Below, piece after piece: positions 1-9,601 of a DNA stretch of 44,009 nt (its first letter is position 1; each line of letters starts with the position of its first letter). Under the pieces are notes generated by a model that ran no database searches, was not told the origin of the DNA, and was given only the letters and a program-made list of their open reading frames with translations. The DNA is from Gnetum montanum. Its lineage: Eukaryota > Streptophyta > Gnetopsida > Gnetales > Gnetaceae. The stretch spans positions 1 through 44,009 of the forward strand of contig MNCI01016353.1 in NCBI GenBank assembly GCA_015680685.1, in the 5' to 3' direction. The position numbers were made by a program, and so were the translations under genes.

Positions 1-654
1 TGATACATCTTATTACTACTAGAATGGATCTGATACTTAAGTGAGATTTCTCAAGTAGCTTTTATCATATGGACACTGAAAGATACACTCTACTCTTAAA
101 ATTAAACAAGCTTGAATTGTCCATCAAGAATAAATAATTTTCTATTGAGAGAGATGTAACCTTTTCCAAGTACCAAGAATCTGAAAATTATTGAGAGGTA
201 ATCTTATCCCTTATGGTAGATAAGATAGTAAGGTTGAAGAGTTTTCTAGCTATTCTACTTAGTGCATCTACAACTATGCTATCCTTCCAAGAGTGATATT
301 GAATTATGAAGTTGAAATCAGTCAACAAATTAATCTAACTCCTCTACCTCATGTTTAGGTTTGGATGAAACTCATCACATAGTACTTTTAAGCAAGGATA
401 ATCAAAGATTTGTTACCTTGTCATTTTGTCTGTTGAGTGTAGGGTTTTTTTTGTCAAAAGTGAGAATTGACAGGTGAGATTCAACAATAATGGCTGGAAT
501 GAATGGGTCCATGAGCAAATATGTAGCAATGAAGGAAGTAGAGGAAGTAGAATAAATTGTTCTATCAATATTTCTGAATCCCTTTAAATGGGAGTCATTA
601 GCTAAAATCCCTAGGTACCACATTCTTCCTAGCATTTTACCTTGTTTTGGATAG
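1..654. other. Unassigned left flank
   Basis: AT-rich sequence with no reading frame that I recognise. The longest minus-strand frame (402-635, 77 codons) has no domain-like motif. It lies outside the Copia element and ends where the 31-bp-period array begins. It may be older repeat DNA. Confidence 0.5.
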
Positions 655-1182
655 TGAAGGCCCTATCGTATTTTGTTTTCCTAGCTCATTATGCCGAGAT
701 TTTTGTCTTTTGGCCATAATAAGATAGCACTTTTTTTGGTTTTTGCCAAGATAGGAGAAACATTTCATTTTTTCTAGCTTTGTGTGTCAACATTTTTGTT
801 GTTTTGTGTTTTGACAGCAGCATTTTTTAATTTTCCACAGTCTTGGGGACTAGTGCTTTGCAATTTTCTTGGCCCTAAAGCTAGTGTTTTTTCATTCCTC
901 TACTTGGGAGAGGTAGCGTAGTAGGGTTTAACATATCTGTAAGGAAACGTTTTTAGCTTTTCTTACCTAGATGATAGCGTATCTTGATTTTTCATGCTTC
1001 AGGAAGGTAGCATTTTTGGTTTTTCTTGCTTGAATGATAATGTATTTGGCTTTTCTTGGTTTTGAGGACTAACATTTGGTAGTCTTTTTGGCATGGTAGG
1101 CCAACGTTTTTCTTTCCTAATATTGGGAAGACAATGTAATCATGTTTTTAAATCTTTCTAGAGTTAGTATTTTTGTTTTTGG
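655..1182. repeat. 31-bp-period diverged tandem array, left part
   Basis: About 17 units of 28-33 bp can be laid end to end. Each has an ACATTTTT-like core, then a T/C-rich stretch, then a CTTGG/AGG-like end. Units are strongly diverged from one another, so this is an old minisatellite or satellite-like block. The last unit, from 1168, is cut by the Copia insertion and is completed by 8416-8430 on the far side. Confidence 0.75.
1178..1182. repeat. Copia target-site duplication, left copy (TTTGG)
   Basis: TTTGG directly precedes the left LTR and is repeated exactly after the right LTR at 8411-8415. This five-base duplication is what LTR retrotransposon integration leaves. Confidence 0.9.
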
Positions 1183-2279
1183 TGACGATCAAGAACTTAG
1201 AAGGGGAGTGAATAAGTTTTCCAAATTGCAAGCAACACCTATTACATAAAACACAAGAATTTCATGATTTCCCAACTTGGGTACTTCACACTTAGAGGGT
1301 AGATTCCTTGCATACCTCTAGAATTTGTTTCTTTAGAAATGTGGTTTGAAGGGCACCACACCCTGTACAACCACTAAGCTCTATACTAGAATGTTTCATC
1401 ATTGCAAAACCACTCAACCTTGCAAGGTCCCAACAAGCTCAGTATGTGGTTTTAAGAATCCCATAGCCTTTACAAAATTGAGCTCCACTCTAGAGTGTTT
1501 TGATGCTTCAAAACCAGTCAATCCCACATGGATCTCAACAAGCTCAATACAGATGTCTTCTTGCAAGAAGCACATCAACCCCTCAAGATAGCAAGCAAGA
1601 AAAAAGAATCACAAGGAGAGAGCGCAACTGAATTTACAAGATCCTTATACAATGAAGCATAGTTTCATAACAAATCAAATAAATGTTGTGATAATTCAAG
1701 TACACAAGTATAAAAACATAATATAGACAATGATTACTTTAATGTTGATAATGCTCACATAATATCCAAGAGTTTGAAGTCTACTTATAGCATTGAAGTT
1801 TTTGAAAACACCTTGGAATTCATGCAATGGCTATTGAACAACTACTGTAGACATCTCCTTTGAGATTGGGACATTTTTTTGAAATTAGCTGCAACTCTGG
1901 GAATACATCTCCTTTCAAGATGGGACATCTTTGGGGAGACATCTTCTTTGAAAAGGAGATGTTTCCTTTTTCTGGGAGATGTCTTCTTGTGATAGACTTC
2001 CTCTTGGCTAAGACATCTTCTATTCCTTGGAGATGTCTTCTCACATTTTGAGCTTTGATTCATGAGGCTTTCTCTTGTTGATTTAGCTTTCTCTCAATCC
2101 CTAAATCATCTTCATTTAGCTTGTAGTTATTGTACTTGTCCATGATCTCATCTTGTCCATGAAGTGCCATGCTTTCTTGAGTCCTTGTTCATGATGTGGA
2201 GTTCTTGCTTTTGTCCTATACATATAACATCATTTGTTCTCCATTTTCCTTAAGGTTTTAGCATACCAAAAGGTCAACA
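1183..2279 (-). repeat. Copia 3' LTR (left copy)
   Basis: This copy is 1097 bp and aligns along its length with 7294-8410, for example the shared stretches AAATTGCAAGCAACACCT and CCATTTTCCTTAAGGTTTT. On the minus strand it begins TGTTGACC and ends GATCGTCA, the expected TG...CA ends. Many small differences from its partner show that the insertion is old. Confidence 0.92.
1848..2043. repeat. Palindromic AGACATCTCC/GGAGATGTCT cluster in left LTR
   Basis: The motif GGAGATGTCT and its reverse complement AGACATCTCC recur about eight times, in both orientations and with small changes, so many hairpins could form. The same cluster lies at the matching place in the right LTR (about 7966-8160), so it was part of the founding LTR. 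A cis-regulatory role in U3 is inference from its place and repetition. Confidence 0.75.
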
Positions 2280-2300
2280 ATCTCCAACTTTTTGGTGATG
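2280..2300 (-). other. Polypurine tract next to Copia 3' LTR
   Basis: On the minus strand this reads CCAAAAAGTTGGAGAT directly before the LTR start TGTTGACC. That is the place and form of a plant Copia plus-strand primer; the usual run of G is interrupted by two T. Confidence 0.7.
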
Positions 2301-2424
2301 TCCAAAAATTAAGAAAATGGGTTAGTAGTCTCCTAAATTCATCAAGTCATATAGTTTCAATATTACTCAAAACTCACATCAAAATTACTATAAGCATAAA
2401 TGATGTCCATGATAGCATAATGAG

Positions 2425-2540
2425 TTTGATCAATATATCTTATTATTAGTATAACCACATCATAATATCAATAATAATCAATTTGATCTATATATCTGAT
2501 TGTTGGTATAACCACATCATAATATCAATAATAATATCAA
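2425..2540. repeat. 57-bp tandem duplication
   Basis: Two copies begin with TTTGATC at 2425 and 2482. Each continues through TATAACCACATCATAATATC with few changes. It lies between the two polypurine-like tracts of the Copia element. Confidence 0.85.
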
Positions 2541-2541
2541 A

Positions 2542-2557
2542 TTCTCCCCCTTTTTGG
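2542..2557 (-). other. Second Copia polypurine-like tract
   Basis: On the minus strand this reads CCAAAAAGGGGGAGAA, a better match to a plant Copia polypurine tract than the copy next to the LTR. It lies about 260 bp inside the element. Repeated polypurine tracts are known from Sire-type Copia elements; assigning this element there is inference. Confidence 0.65.
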
Positions 2558-2559
2558 AC

Positions 2560-3190
2560 ATCATCAAAAAGGAGTGGATTACAGCAACAAGATTGACCAA
2601 AGGAATGTATAATTTTCATCCAAGTAGTGTTGTATAATAGAATTTAAAACCAAATGTTGATGTCTAAATTTTAGCCCTTGAAGAGCAAGTAACCTATCTT
2701 TAAACCAATAAGCCATTAGTAGAAAAAACCCAATATCTCATGATTTTATAATCATCCAATCTTCTCCTTCTTTTGGAACATCAATAGAAGGATAAGACAT
2801 AGAAATTCTATGACAAGGAGAGAATATACATGCATATCCAACAAGCAAGAGTAAAGCTATATAACTTCTCATGCTAAATCTCTCAAGAATAATGAAACAT
2901 ATCCTTAACAAGATGTCTATAAAGAAATTTTCAATACCATACATCACACGGGGAAATATCCAAAAAATATCTTGACCAAAATTAACTCATACTTTTACCT
3001 TGGATACTTTTTCATACTCTAAAAATAATAATCCTCTTCTTGCTCATTTTTAGTTGAGTGTGTTGGAGTGGAAAGCCTTGTTGCTTTAATATCTTTGGGT
3101 AAGAGTCTGAAAAGACTCCCCCCACATGGATGACCTATAGTTGATAATTTTGATGAGGTATAGGCTCTCCTTGCATCTATGCTTGTATTT
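2560..3190. other. Copia internal sequence, unrecognised
   Basis: This is the 3' part of the Copia interior. A minus-strand frame at 2738-2947 (69 codons) shows nothing that I can match to RNase H or other pol parts. I see no gene here. Confidence 0.5.
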
Positions 3191-3901
3191 TGTAGCAACC
3201 AAAAATGTCAGAGGTTGGAACGGTACACCGAGAGGTTCACGGTCATACAACTTTGATCTTGCGTTTGCATGAGGGCCTATTGGAAATAGAGACGAGTGCC
3301 TTGAATGGTCTTGTCAATCGAGTTGGGACTTATGGGGTGTTATGCCAAAACAAATGCTAAGGGTTTGCATAGTATTTTCAGCATGCACGATGTCAACTAG
3401 GGTGAGCGTAGTTGAGGTTTTTGGTGCAAAATGAAGGTGCAAATGTGCGAGTACATGCAGAAAATGGAGAAAAATGCAAGTAAAATGCTAGAATGTGAGG
3501 AAAAATGCCAAAAATGCATAGGGAGTTAGTGAGAGAGAAATTGGCACCACCCCAAATGGGGGAAAGTGTAATGAATTGCAAAGAAAGGTAAGGAGGTACG
3601 CAGTGTACAAATAGGCATAGTAGGCAGCATAGTCATAGTCTCAGGGTGTTTAGGCTATGAAAACTAATGTCCATTGAAGTTTAAGCCTATCGGGTTGGTT
3701 ACGATGGCGTCTTACAAGCTACGGTGGTCTGAGGTGTGCTGAGTAGTATGCAACAGTGTTGTGGTGGTGTGCAATGATGTTGCCAAAATGCCAAGTATGC
3801 TCGAATGCCAAAGTGCTTAGAATGCAAATTTTGCTAGCTAAATGCTTCAAATCTGAACCTTGCTTTAGATTTTCCAACCTATAAAATGTTGTGTGCTGGG
3901 G

Positions 3902-3909
3902 TATATATA
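3902..3909 (+). promoter_or_regulatory. TATA box of the nested LTR
   Basis: TATATATAG lies about 710 bp into the LTR and is followed by GCCTAGGG. The sister copies have TTTATAGGC and CTATAGGC at the matching place, which supports a conserved plus-strand promoter. Confidence 0.5.
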
Positions 3910-4471
3910 GGCCTAGGGTTAGCATTAATTATAGATTGGCTACCATGTGGCAAAGGGGTTGTTGGGACTATGCTAGCCCCAACTATGCTCCCACTAAAGT
4001 AAATGGTGTTTTTCTGGTGTGCTTCAATGGACCTCATGAAACTGCTAGACTGTGACTACACTGCCAATACTGCATGTGCGAGTGCCAATAGACTGCAATG
4101 TACTTAAAAATAATGCAAAAAATGTAGTTTTGTAGTCTACACTCTGGGACTATGTTATCCACTCTCTTGAGTGGTGTTTAAGTGTAGGTACAATTTGGGA
4201 CCAAATGGGGATGCCAAAGAAGTGCAAATTGCTGATCTTGCTTGTCAAAGGAATGGTGGAGCTAAGATGAAGGTTGGTACCATGCTCTGGAGGCTTATGG
4301 AGGCAGTTTTGCATGACTACGTTGACTACACTCTAGAGCATAGTCCCAATAGTTAGCCAAATTTTGCAAAAGTGTGTTCCAGTGCTGACTACACTCTAGA
4401 GCGTAGTCCGGATAGTGAGAGTGTAGCCTTGACACTTAGAAAAATCTAGAAAGACTGATGTCTTCCTGCAG

Positions 4472-4491
4472 ACTATGCTCTAGAGCATAGT
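4472..4491. repeat. Perfect 20-bp palindrome within a hairpin cluster
   Basis: ACTATGCTCTAGAGCATAGT is its own reverse complement. An outer stem CTTCCT (4462-4467) and AGGAAG (4492-4497) lengthens it. Related motifs with CTCTAGAGCATAGTCC or close variants occur near 4330, 4395 and 4625, so the LTR holds a spaced series of hairpins. Confidence 0.9.
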
Positions 4492-4740
4492 AGGAAGCTT
4501 AGTCTTAGAAGTTAGAAAATTTGCCAAATTGTTTCTTGCATGCCAAGTAGGCTTGATAGCTTCTGGCTTGATACTTGGGCAAACTTGCAAAACACTGGTC
4601 ATTTCTGTGCTGACTACATTGACTATGCTCTGAAGCATAGTCCTAGCAGTGGGGAGTGTAGGCCCTACACTTAGAAAAATTTTCCTTGAGTTGACACTTA
4701 GGCAAATTGGTAGTCAAGACCTAGTGGCCCAAATTTGGTG

Positions 4741-5799
4741 GTGTTTTATATTTCTTTTTAGTTTCTTTGATCATGATGTATCTATTGTAGAGAGACTGGT
4801 ATTCTCCTCTTGAACCTTTTAGGATCTTCATGTTTCATAGAAATTCTAAGATCAAGTAGAGACTTTTGAAAGAAAGGCCTTTCATTAGTAGTATCTTATG
4901 ATAAAGATAGCAAATAATTCATATGCTCAAGGAATTTCTTTATTTTCTCAGAAGATACATGAATTACATTAATGGTACAAGTTTAAATGCTTCAATTATC
5001 AAAAATTTTTCAAAAGAAATTGGAGTTTATGATTTCAAAGGGAAGCAATGATGCCATATCACAAGACATATAATGAAAGTTCAACAAAAAGCTTTTGGTC
5101 CATGAATTACACATAAGGGTTTTAAACCACTTGAAACCAATACATTCTAGTTAAGAATCCAAAAGATGATGTTTCAATAAAAACTTTAAAAGTAGCACAA
5201 GCTTCATTCAACCATAAAAATAAACTAATCAAGTTATTTTACATCACATCATGCTCATATATTTAAAAAAGATAGCATAATCAAATATTCACAAATGATA
5301 GCATTTTATTTGGCAATCAAATATTCCAATAATGGCCCACTAATATCAAATATCTCCTCTTATAGATGAGCTTATGTTAACATTTGAAGAACCTAGAGCT
5401 AATTTTCCATAGTCTTAATAATTAAAAAAAAATGTAAGCACATATCAAAACAAATTTGTCTTTCTTGATCATTCAAATGTCCTTTTCCTTACAAATTTTC
5501 TACAAAGCATGGTCCAAATTAGTGGCATCTTATGATAAACATCCATTCTAGATAATTAGATGTAGATTTTTCTTTTAAGAATAAGTCTTTTTTTTTAAAA
5601 AGAATATATGAGCAATTTCAAGGTTCAAGAGACAACACAAAAGATATTCATGTAAATGTGTTTTTTACAAATAAAGATATATGCCCTTATAAAAAATAAA
5701 GCATTTAAAAAATGACATAATTTCTAGCAAGCAAGGAATTAGAAACTTACCATAACTTACCTTACTTGCAATTGAGATGCTAAAGAGTTGTTGCTTCCT
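4741..5799. other. Copia interior without recognisable gene
   Basis: This AT-rich stretch lies between the nested LTR and the Gag remnant. I looked on the minus strand for protease (the His-Met-Thr-Gly region), integrase and RT motifs and found none. The frame at 5665-5925 is not recognisable beyond its first residues, which continue the Gag tail. Confidence 0.5.
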
Positions 5800-7235
5800 A
5801 CAAAATATCCTTACTAGGAACTTTTTGGCAAGACTAAGCATCAATGCTATTTTAATAAACATGAGGATAATTAAAGGTTTGTTTTCTTCCACAATTTTTA
5901 TAGATGAATAAAGTATTCTCCTCATGAATAGGATTATCCAACTTGATTATGCTTGAGTTGGAGCTTGTATCATCTTGTGAGACTTTTTCAAAATCTTCAT
6001 CCCTAGGCTATTTTTCATGAACCTCTCCTTCTTGAAAAGATCTAGTTTCTTCATCTAAAGGATTTATTTGTTGAATATCAACCTTTATGTCTAATATTTA
6101 TCCTTTTAGTTTGGTGTGAATTGCATAAAATTTTACATTCATGTATTTCTTTACCTTCTTAAATAGGTAATGCAGAATGAGAATTTCTTCTTGTAATTCA
6201 CTATACCTTACATCATACTTACCTCTTGGTTCATTAGTAACCTGTAGTAAATTTTCATTTGCAAGTGCCATGCATATGAGTTGAGAATATTTTGTAGATT
6301 TATCTACTACTTCTTCACTTTGCTCACCATCATCCTAGCTAGTGTAGAAGTTGGTATTTTTCATTTCCATATGTCTCTTTTCGTTGCAACCTATCCTTGC
6401 TAGAATATTTGGAGGCCACATGGTCTCTTCCTCTACAAAATCAACATTCTATTTAAAAAGCATCAAAATTAGAATTTGAAAAATTCTTACCCCATTCCTT
6501 ACCTATAGAATTAGATTGACTGGATCCTTGTTGATTGAAGCTCTTTCCTTTTCTTGCAAGTAGCCATTGGGCTCTTCTTGAAAGAAGAGATATCTCCTGA
6601 TTGTTGCTCACATATTTCTTAGTAGGTTCCTTTTCTTTTGAGGCTGATTTTAGGGCAATGTGATTTTCTTTTATTGTCCCTTTGTTGTGAGGTTCATTTC
6701 ATAAGTAATAAGAGCACTTTGAAGCTCTTCAAATCTTAGAACTAAAAAACCTCTAATCTCCTCCATGGCTGTAACCTTAGGCCTAAATTCTGGTGTGAGT
6801 GTTTGAATCATTTTTTTGTCACATCACTTTCTAGCAAGTCTTTACCTATATCCCTAATTGCTGCAACTAGATCATTAGCCCTAGAAAAATAATTTTTTTT
6901 CATCTTCTTTCATTCTAGGTTTGTCATACTTTGCAAAACCAAAATTTTAGATTATTTAACTATGGATGTGCCCTCATAGGTAGCTTCTAATGTTTCCCAA
7001 ATTTCTTTAGTAGTTTTATAATCAGCTACCCTAGTAAATTTAGACTTATTTAATGCACAATATAAATAATTTTTTGCTTTTGAATTGTACATGAACTTAT
7101 CTTTTTCTTTTGATATCCACTTGCTTCATGATTTGAGGGCCTTTGTTGCACTATCGATTGGTGGTGTATCCTTGCCTTCTAGTAGGAAAAATCGAATCCA
7201 TCGAACATCGGTAGCTTGGTGTATGATGCTCCCTC
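5800..7235 (-). pseudogene. gag: Copia Gag remnant (broken)
   Basis: This would be the capsid/nucleocapsid protein that packages the element's RNA in the cytoplasm. Minus-strand frames give the usual plant Copia Gag landmarks in order. Near 7200 is MFDGFDFSY, then a stop where Trp is expected, then KAR. At about 7075-6975 lie YCALNKSKFTRV and KEIWETLEATYEGT, and at 6835-6740 LLESDVTKKMIQTL and KVTAMEEIRGF. A weak zinc-knuckle region falls near 6430. At 6340-6240 are DDGEQSEEVVDKS and LICMALANENLL, like the acidic and LCLMA segments of Sire/Tork-type Gags. Several frameshifts separate these pieces, and stops fall at Gln and Trp positions. The family call is firm, but the protein is dead. Confidence 0.85.
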
Positions 7236-7278
7236 TATAGTTCACTCTTGAATGTTAATGTTGAATTCAAGGGTACTA

Positions 7279-7291
7279 GTCTCCAATACCA
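7279..7291 (-). other. Copia primer-binding site (Met-tRNA type, mutated)
   Basis: The minus strand reads TGGTATTGGAGAC, two bases past the 5' LTR end. The usual plant Copia site, complementary to initiator tRNA-Met, is TGGTATCAGAGC. The first six bases and the GAG core agree. It fixes the minus-strand orientation. Confidence 0.75.
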
Positions 7292-7293
7292 CT

Positions 7294-8410
7294 TGAGGAT
7301 CAAGAACTTAAAAAGGGTGGAATGGGGGATGAATACATTCCCCAAATTGCAAGCAACACCTGTTACACAAAACACAAGAATTAAGTGGTTCCCCAACTTG
7401 GGTACTCCACACTTGGAGGTTAGATTCCTTACACACCTCCAGAGTTTGTTTCTTCAAAAATTTGGTTTGAAGGGCATCACACCTTGTACATGCACTACAA
7501 TTCACACCAAAGTGTTTTATTGTTGTGAAACCACTCAACCATGCAAGATCCCAACAAGCTCAGTATGTGGTTTGAAGAATCCCACAACCTTTACAAAATT
7601 GTGCTATGCTTTGGAATTTTTTGATGCTACAAAACCACTCAATCCTACATGGATCCTAAAAAGCTCAATATAGATGTCTTCTTGCAAGAAGCACATCAAC
7701 ACATTAGGGTAGCAAGAAAAGAAAAAGAATCATAAGAGGAGAGTGTAACTGAGTTTACAAGATCCTTGTACAATGAAGCATAGTTCCACAACAAATCTAA
7801 CAAATGGTGTGAAAATTCAAGTACACAAGTATAATAGCATAAGATAGACAATGATTGCTTTGATGTTGATAGTTATTGCATAATACCCAAGAGTTTGAAG
7901 TCTACTTATAGTATCAAAGTTTCCAAAAACACCTCAAAGTTCATGTAATGGCTCTAATGACTAGTGTAGATGTCTCCTTCAAGATTAGGATGTCTCTCTG
8001 AAATCAGATTCAACTTTGGGAAGACACCTCCTTTTAGGATGGAATGTCTTTGGGGAGATGTCTTCTATGAAAAGGAGATGTCTCCTATTTTTGGGAGACA
8101 TCTTCTTGTGATGGACTTCCTCTTGGCCAAGATGTCCTATGTTCCTTGGAGACGTCTTCTCAAATTTTGAGCTCTGGTTCCTAAGGCTTTCTCTTGTTGA
8201 TATAACTTCCTCTCAATCCCTAGAGCATTTTATTTAGCTTATAGTCATCGTACTTATCCATGCTCCCATCTAGCCCATGAAGTACCATGCTTCCTTGAGT
8301 CCTTGTCCATGATGTGGAGTTCTTGCTTTTATCTTGTACATACAACATCCACAACAAACATCCTTTGTTCTCCATTTTCCTTAAGGTTTTTGCATACCAA
8401 AAGGTCAACA
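7294..8410 (-). repeat. Copia 5' LTR (right copy)
   Basis: This copy is 1117 bp and direct with 1183-2279. On the plus strand it starts TGAGGATCAAG and ends GGTCAACA. It holds the same palindromic GGAGATGTCT cluster (about 7966-8160). Frames inside it (7248-7673 and others) are chance. Confidence 0.92.
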
Positions 8411-8415
8411 TTTGG
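8411..8415. repeat. Copia target-site duplication, right copy (TTTGG)
   Basis: Exact match to 1178-1182. Removing the element plus one copy of TTTGG joins 1182 to 8416 and restores a full unit of the 31-bp-period array. Confidence 0.9.
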
Positions 8416-9235
8416 GTCCTTGGATAGTAGCATTTTTCATACTTTGGCTTAGAGAAGTTGACATTTTTGTAATTCTTAGCCTTGGAGGCCAACATTTTTG
8501 CCATCCTTGTCCTAGGACAAGAAGCATTTTTTCATTCCTTCCTTAGCAAGTAAGAATTTCTTTTATTTTTTGGGGTGAGAGGAGTTATGTATTTTTTTTC
8601 CATGCTTTGGAAAATCCAAAATTTTTTGGTTTCTTGCCTTAAAGGTAGCATATTCCTCTCCTAGCTTGGAAGAGAGTGTTTTCACCATTTTAGACCTTAG
8701 ATGCCAACGTTTTTGCCATTTCAACTTAAAATGCCAATGTATTTTTCCTCTTAATGCCATCATTTTTTTCATCTCTAGGTTAGTAGAGGAACATTTTTAT
8801 TCCCTTTGGTCCTAGGGACTAGAATTTTTGCTTTCATTATCTTGGACAAGGTACCATATTTGGTTTTGAGCCTTAAAGACCAATGTATTTCTATTTTTAG
8901 CATGGGGAGGAGTAGTGTTTTTGTTTTCTAGCTTAGGAAAAATTAGTCGTTTGCATCCTGTCCCTTACAAACTAAATGTTTTTGTTTGTTTTTGGCCCAG
9001 AAAGGCTGCAACATTTTATTTTTCATCTACGGAAGGCCTATCAATTTGCAAGTTTTCTAGCTTGGAAGCTAATGTATTGTGTTTTTCCTCTTAATAGAGG
9101 TAATGTATTAGGTTTTCAAGACTTGAAATATTTAGCATATTTTCTATTCCTTGAACTAGAAAGCCAACATTCTCTACTTCCTAGTCCCTACAAGCCCCAC
9201 CATTTTAGTTCTAGTTGCACTTGTTTGTCTAAGTC
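8416..9235. repeat. 31-bp-period diverged tandem array, right part
   Basis: About 26 units follow. Cores begin at 8431, 8462, 8493 and 8525, giving spacings of 31, 31 and 32 bp, and the pattern continues with drift to about 9235. A typical unit starts CCAACATTTTTG and ends CTTGGAGG. Minus-strand frames in this part (8220-8504, 8563-8772) are Lys-rich products of the repeat, not genes. Confidence 0.8.
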
Positions 9236-9601
9236 TTAGTGATATGGATTCCCAAGCCTCTTTGCCTAGCAACTATTCGTCAAAATGTTCAAGCTCATTC
9301 AAGCTTTGTTTATGTTATTTTCATTTTTTTGGCTAAGTATTATTCAAGTTGTACTCAAATCTTGGCTTCTCTACATCTATGTTTCCTCATATTAACATTA
9401 TCGATTTTCTATTTTATGTTATTTTATGTTTTTATAGTTATCATTCCATGTTCTAATGGTTGGTCTATTTTTTTTACAAGCGTATGCTAAAGTGTATCCT
9501 TGTTATCATAGAAATGGTGGACATCCTACGCTCCATGGTAATAAATTTTGAAAGTAGTTTCATGCCTGATGATGCTTCATTAAAGATCTCATGTCTAGTT
9601 T
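9236..9601. other. Unassigned stretch before the multi-exon pseudogene
   Basis: T-rich sequence with a short plus-strand frame (9239-9490) that shows no motif. It could be upstream exon or intron sequence of the neighbouring pseudogene, but I cannot show that. Confidence 0.4.

Larger units (their letters stand above)
3191..4740 (+). mobile_element. Nested LTR of family H, copy 1 (probably solo)
   Basis: This block interrupts the Copia interior and differs from it in composition. Its first part aligns with the LTR-like sequences at about 34010 and 41463: all three carry a GGCCTA...ATGGTCT...CAATC...GGGACTTA series in the same order, and each has a TATAGG-type promoter further on. No internal retroelement sequence is attached, so it looks like a solo LTR on the plus strand. 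I could not fix the exact ends or a target duplication. The second half carries repeated hairpins built on CTCTAGAGCATAGTC. Confidence 0.6.
1183..8410 (-). mobile_element. Ty1/Copia LTR retrotransposon, decayed, minus strand
   Basis: This 7.2-kb element has two direct LTRs (1183-2279 and 7294-8410), a five-base duplication TTTGG, a primer site beside the right LTR and polypurine tracts beside the left LTR, so it reads on the minus strand. A plant Copia Gag is recognisable at about 7235-5800 with frameshifts and stops. I could not find protease, integrase or reverse transcriptase in the rest. It is either a gag-only non-autonomous derivative or its pol has decayed or been lost. Two polypurine-like tracts and a C-terminal Gag extension resemble the Sire/Tork side of Copia. 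That lineage call is inference. A second LTR is nested at about 3191-4740. Confidence 0.9.

Noticed and set aside
402-635. Minus-strand 77-codon frame as a gene
   Set aside because: No motif, no support from neighbours, and frames of this length occur often by chance in AT-rich DNA.
7248-7673. 141-codon plus-strand frame as a gene
   Set aside because: It lies mostly inside the Copia LTR, against the element's strand, and the other LTR's matching frame is broken.
8220-8772. Lys-rich minus-strand frames as small proteins
   Set aside because: They are translations of the 31-bp-period array and LTR end; the apparent pattern comes from the DNA repeat.
655-9235. CRISPR-like array
   Set aside because: There are no identical repeats with unique spacers. 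Units are contiguous and diverged, and the genome is a plant nuclear one.
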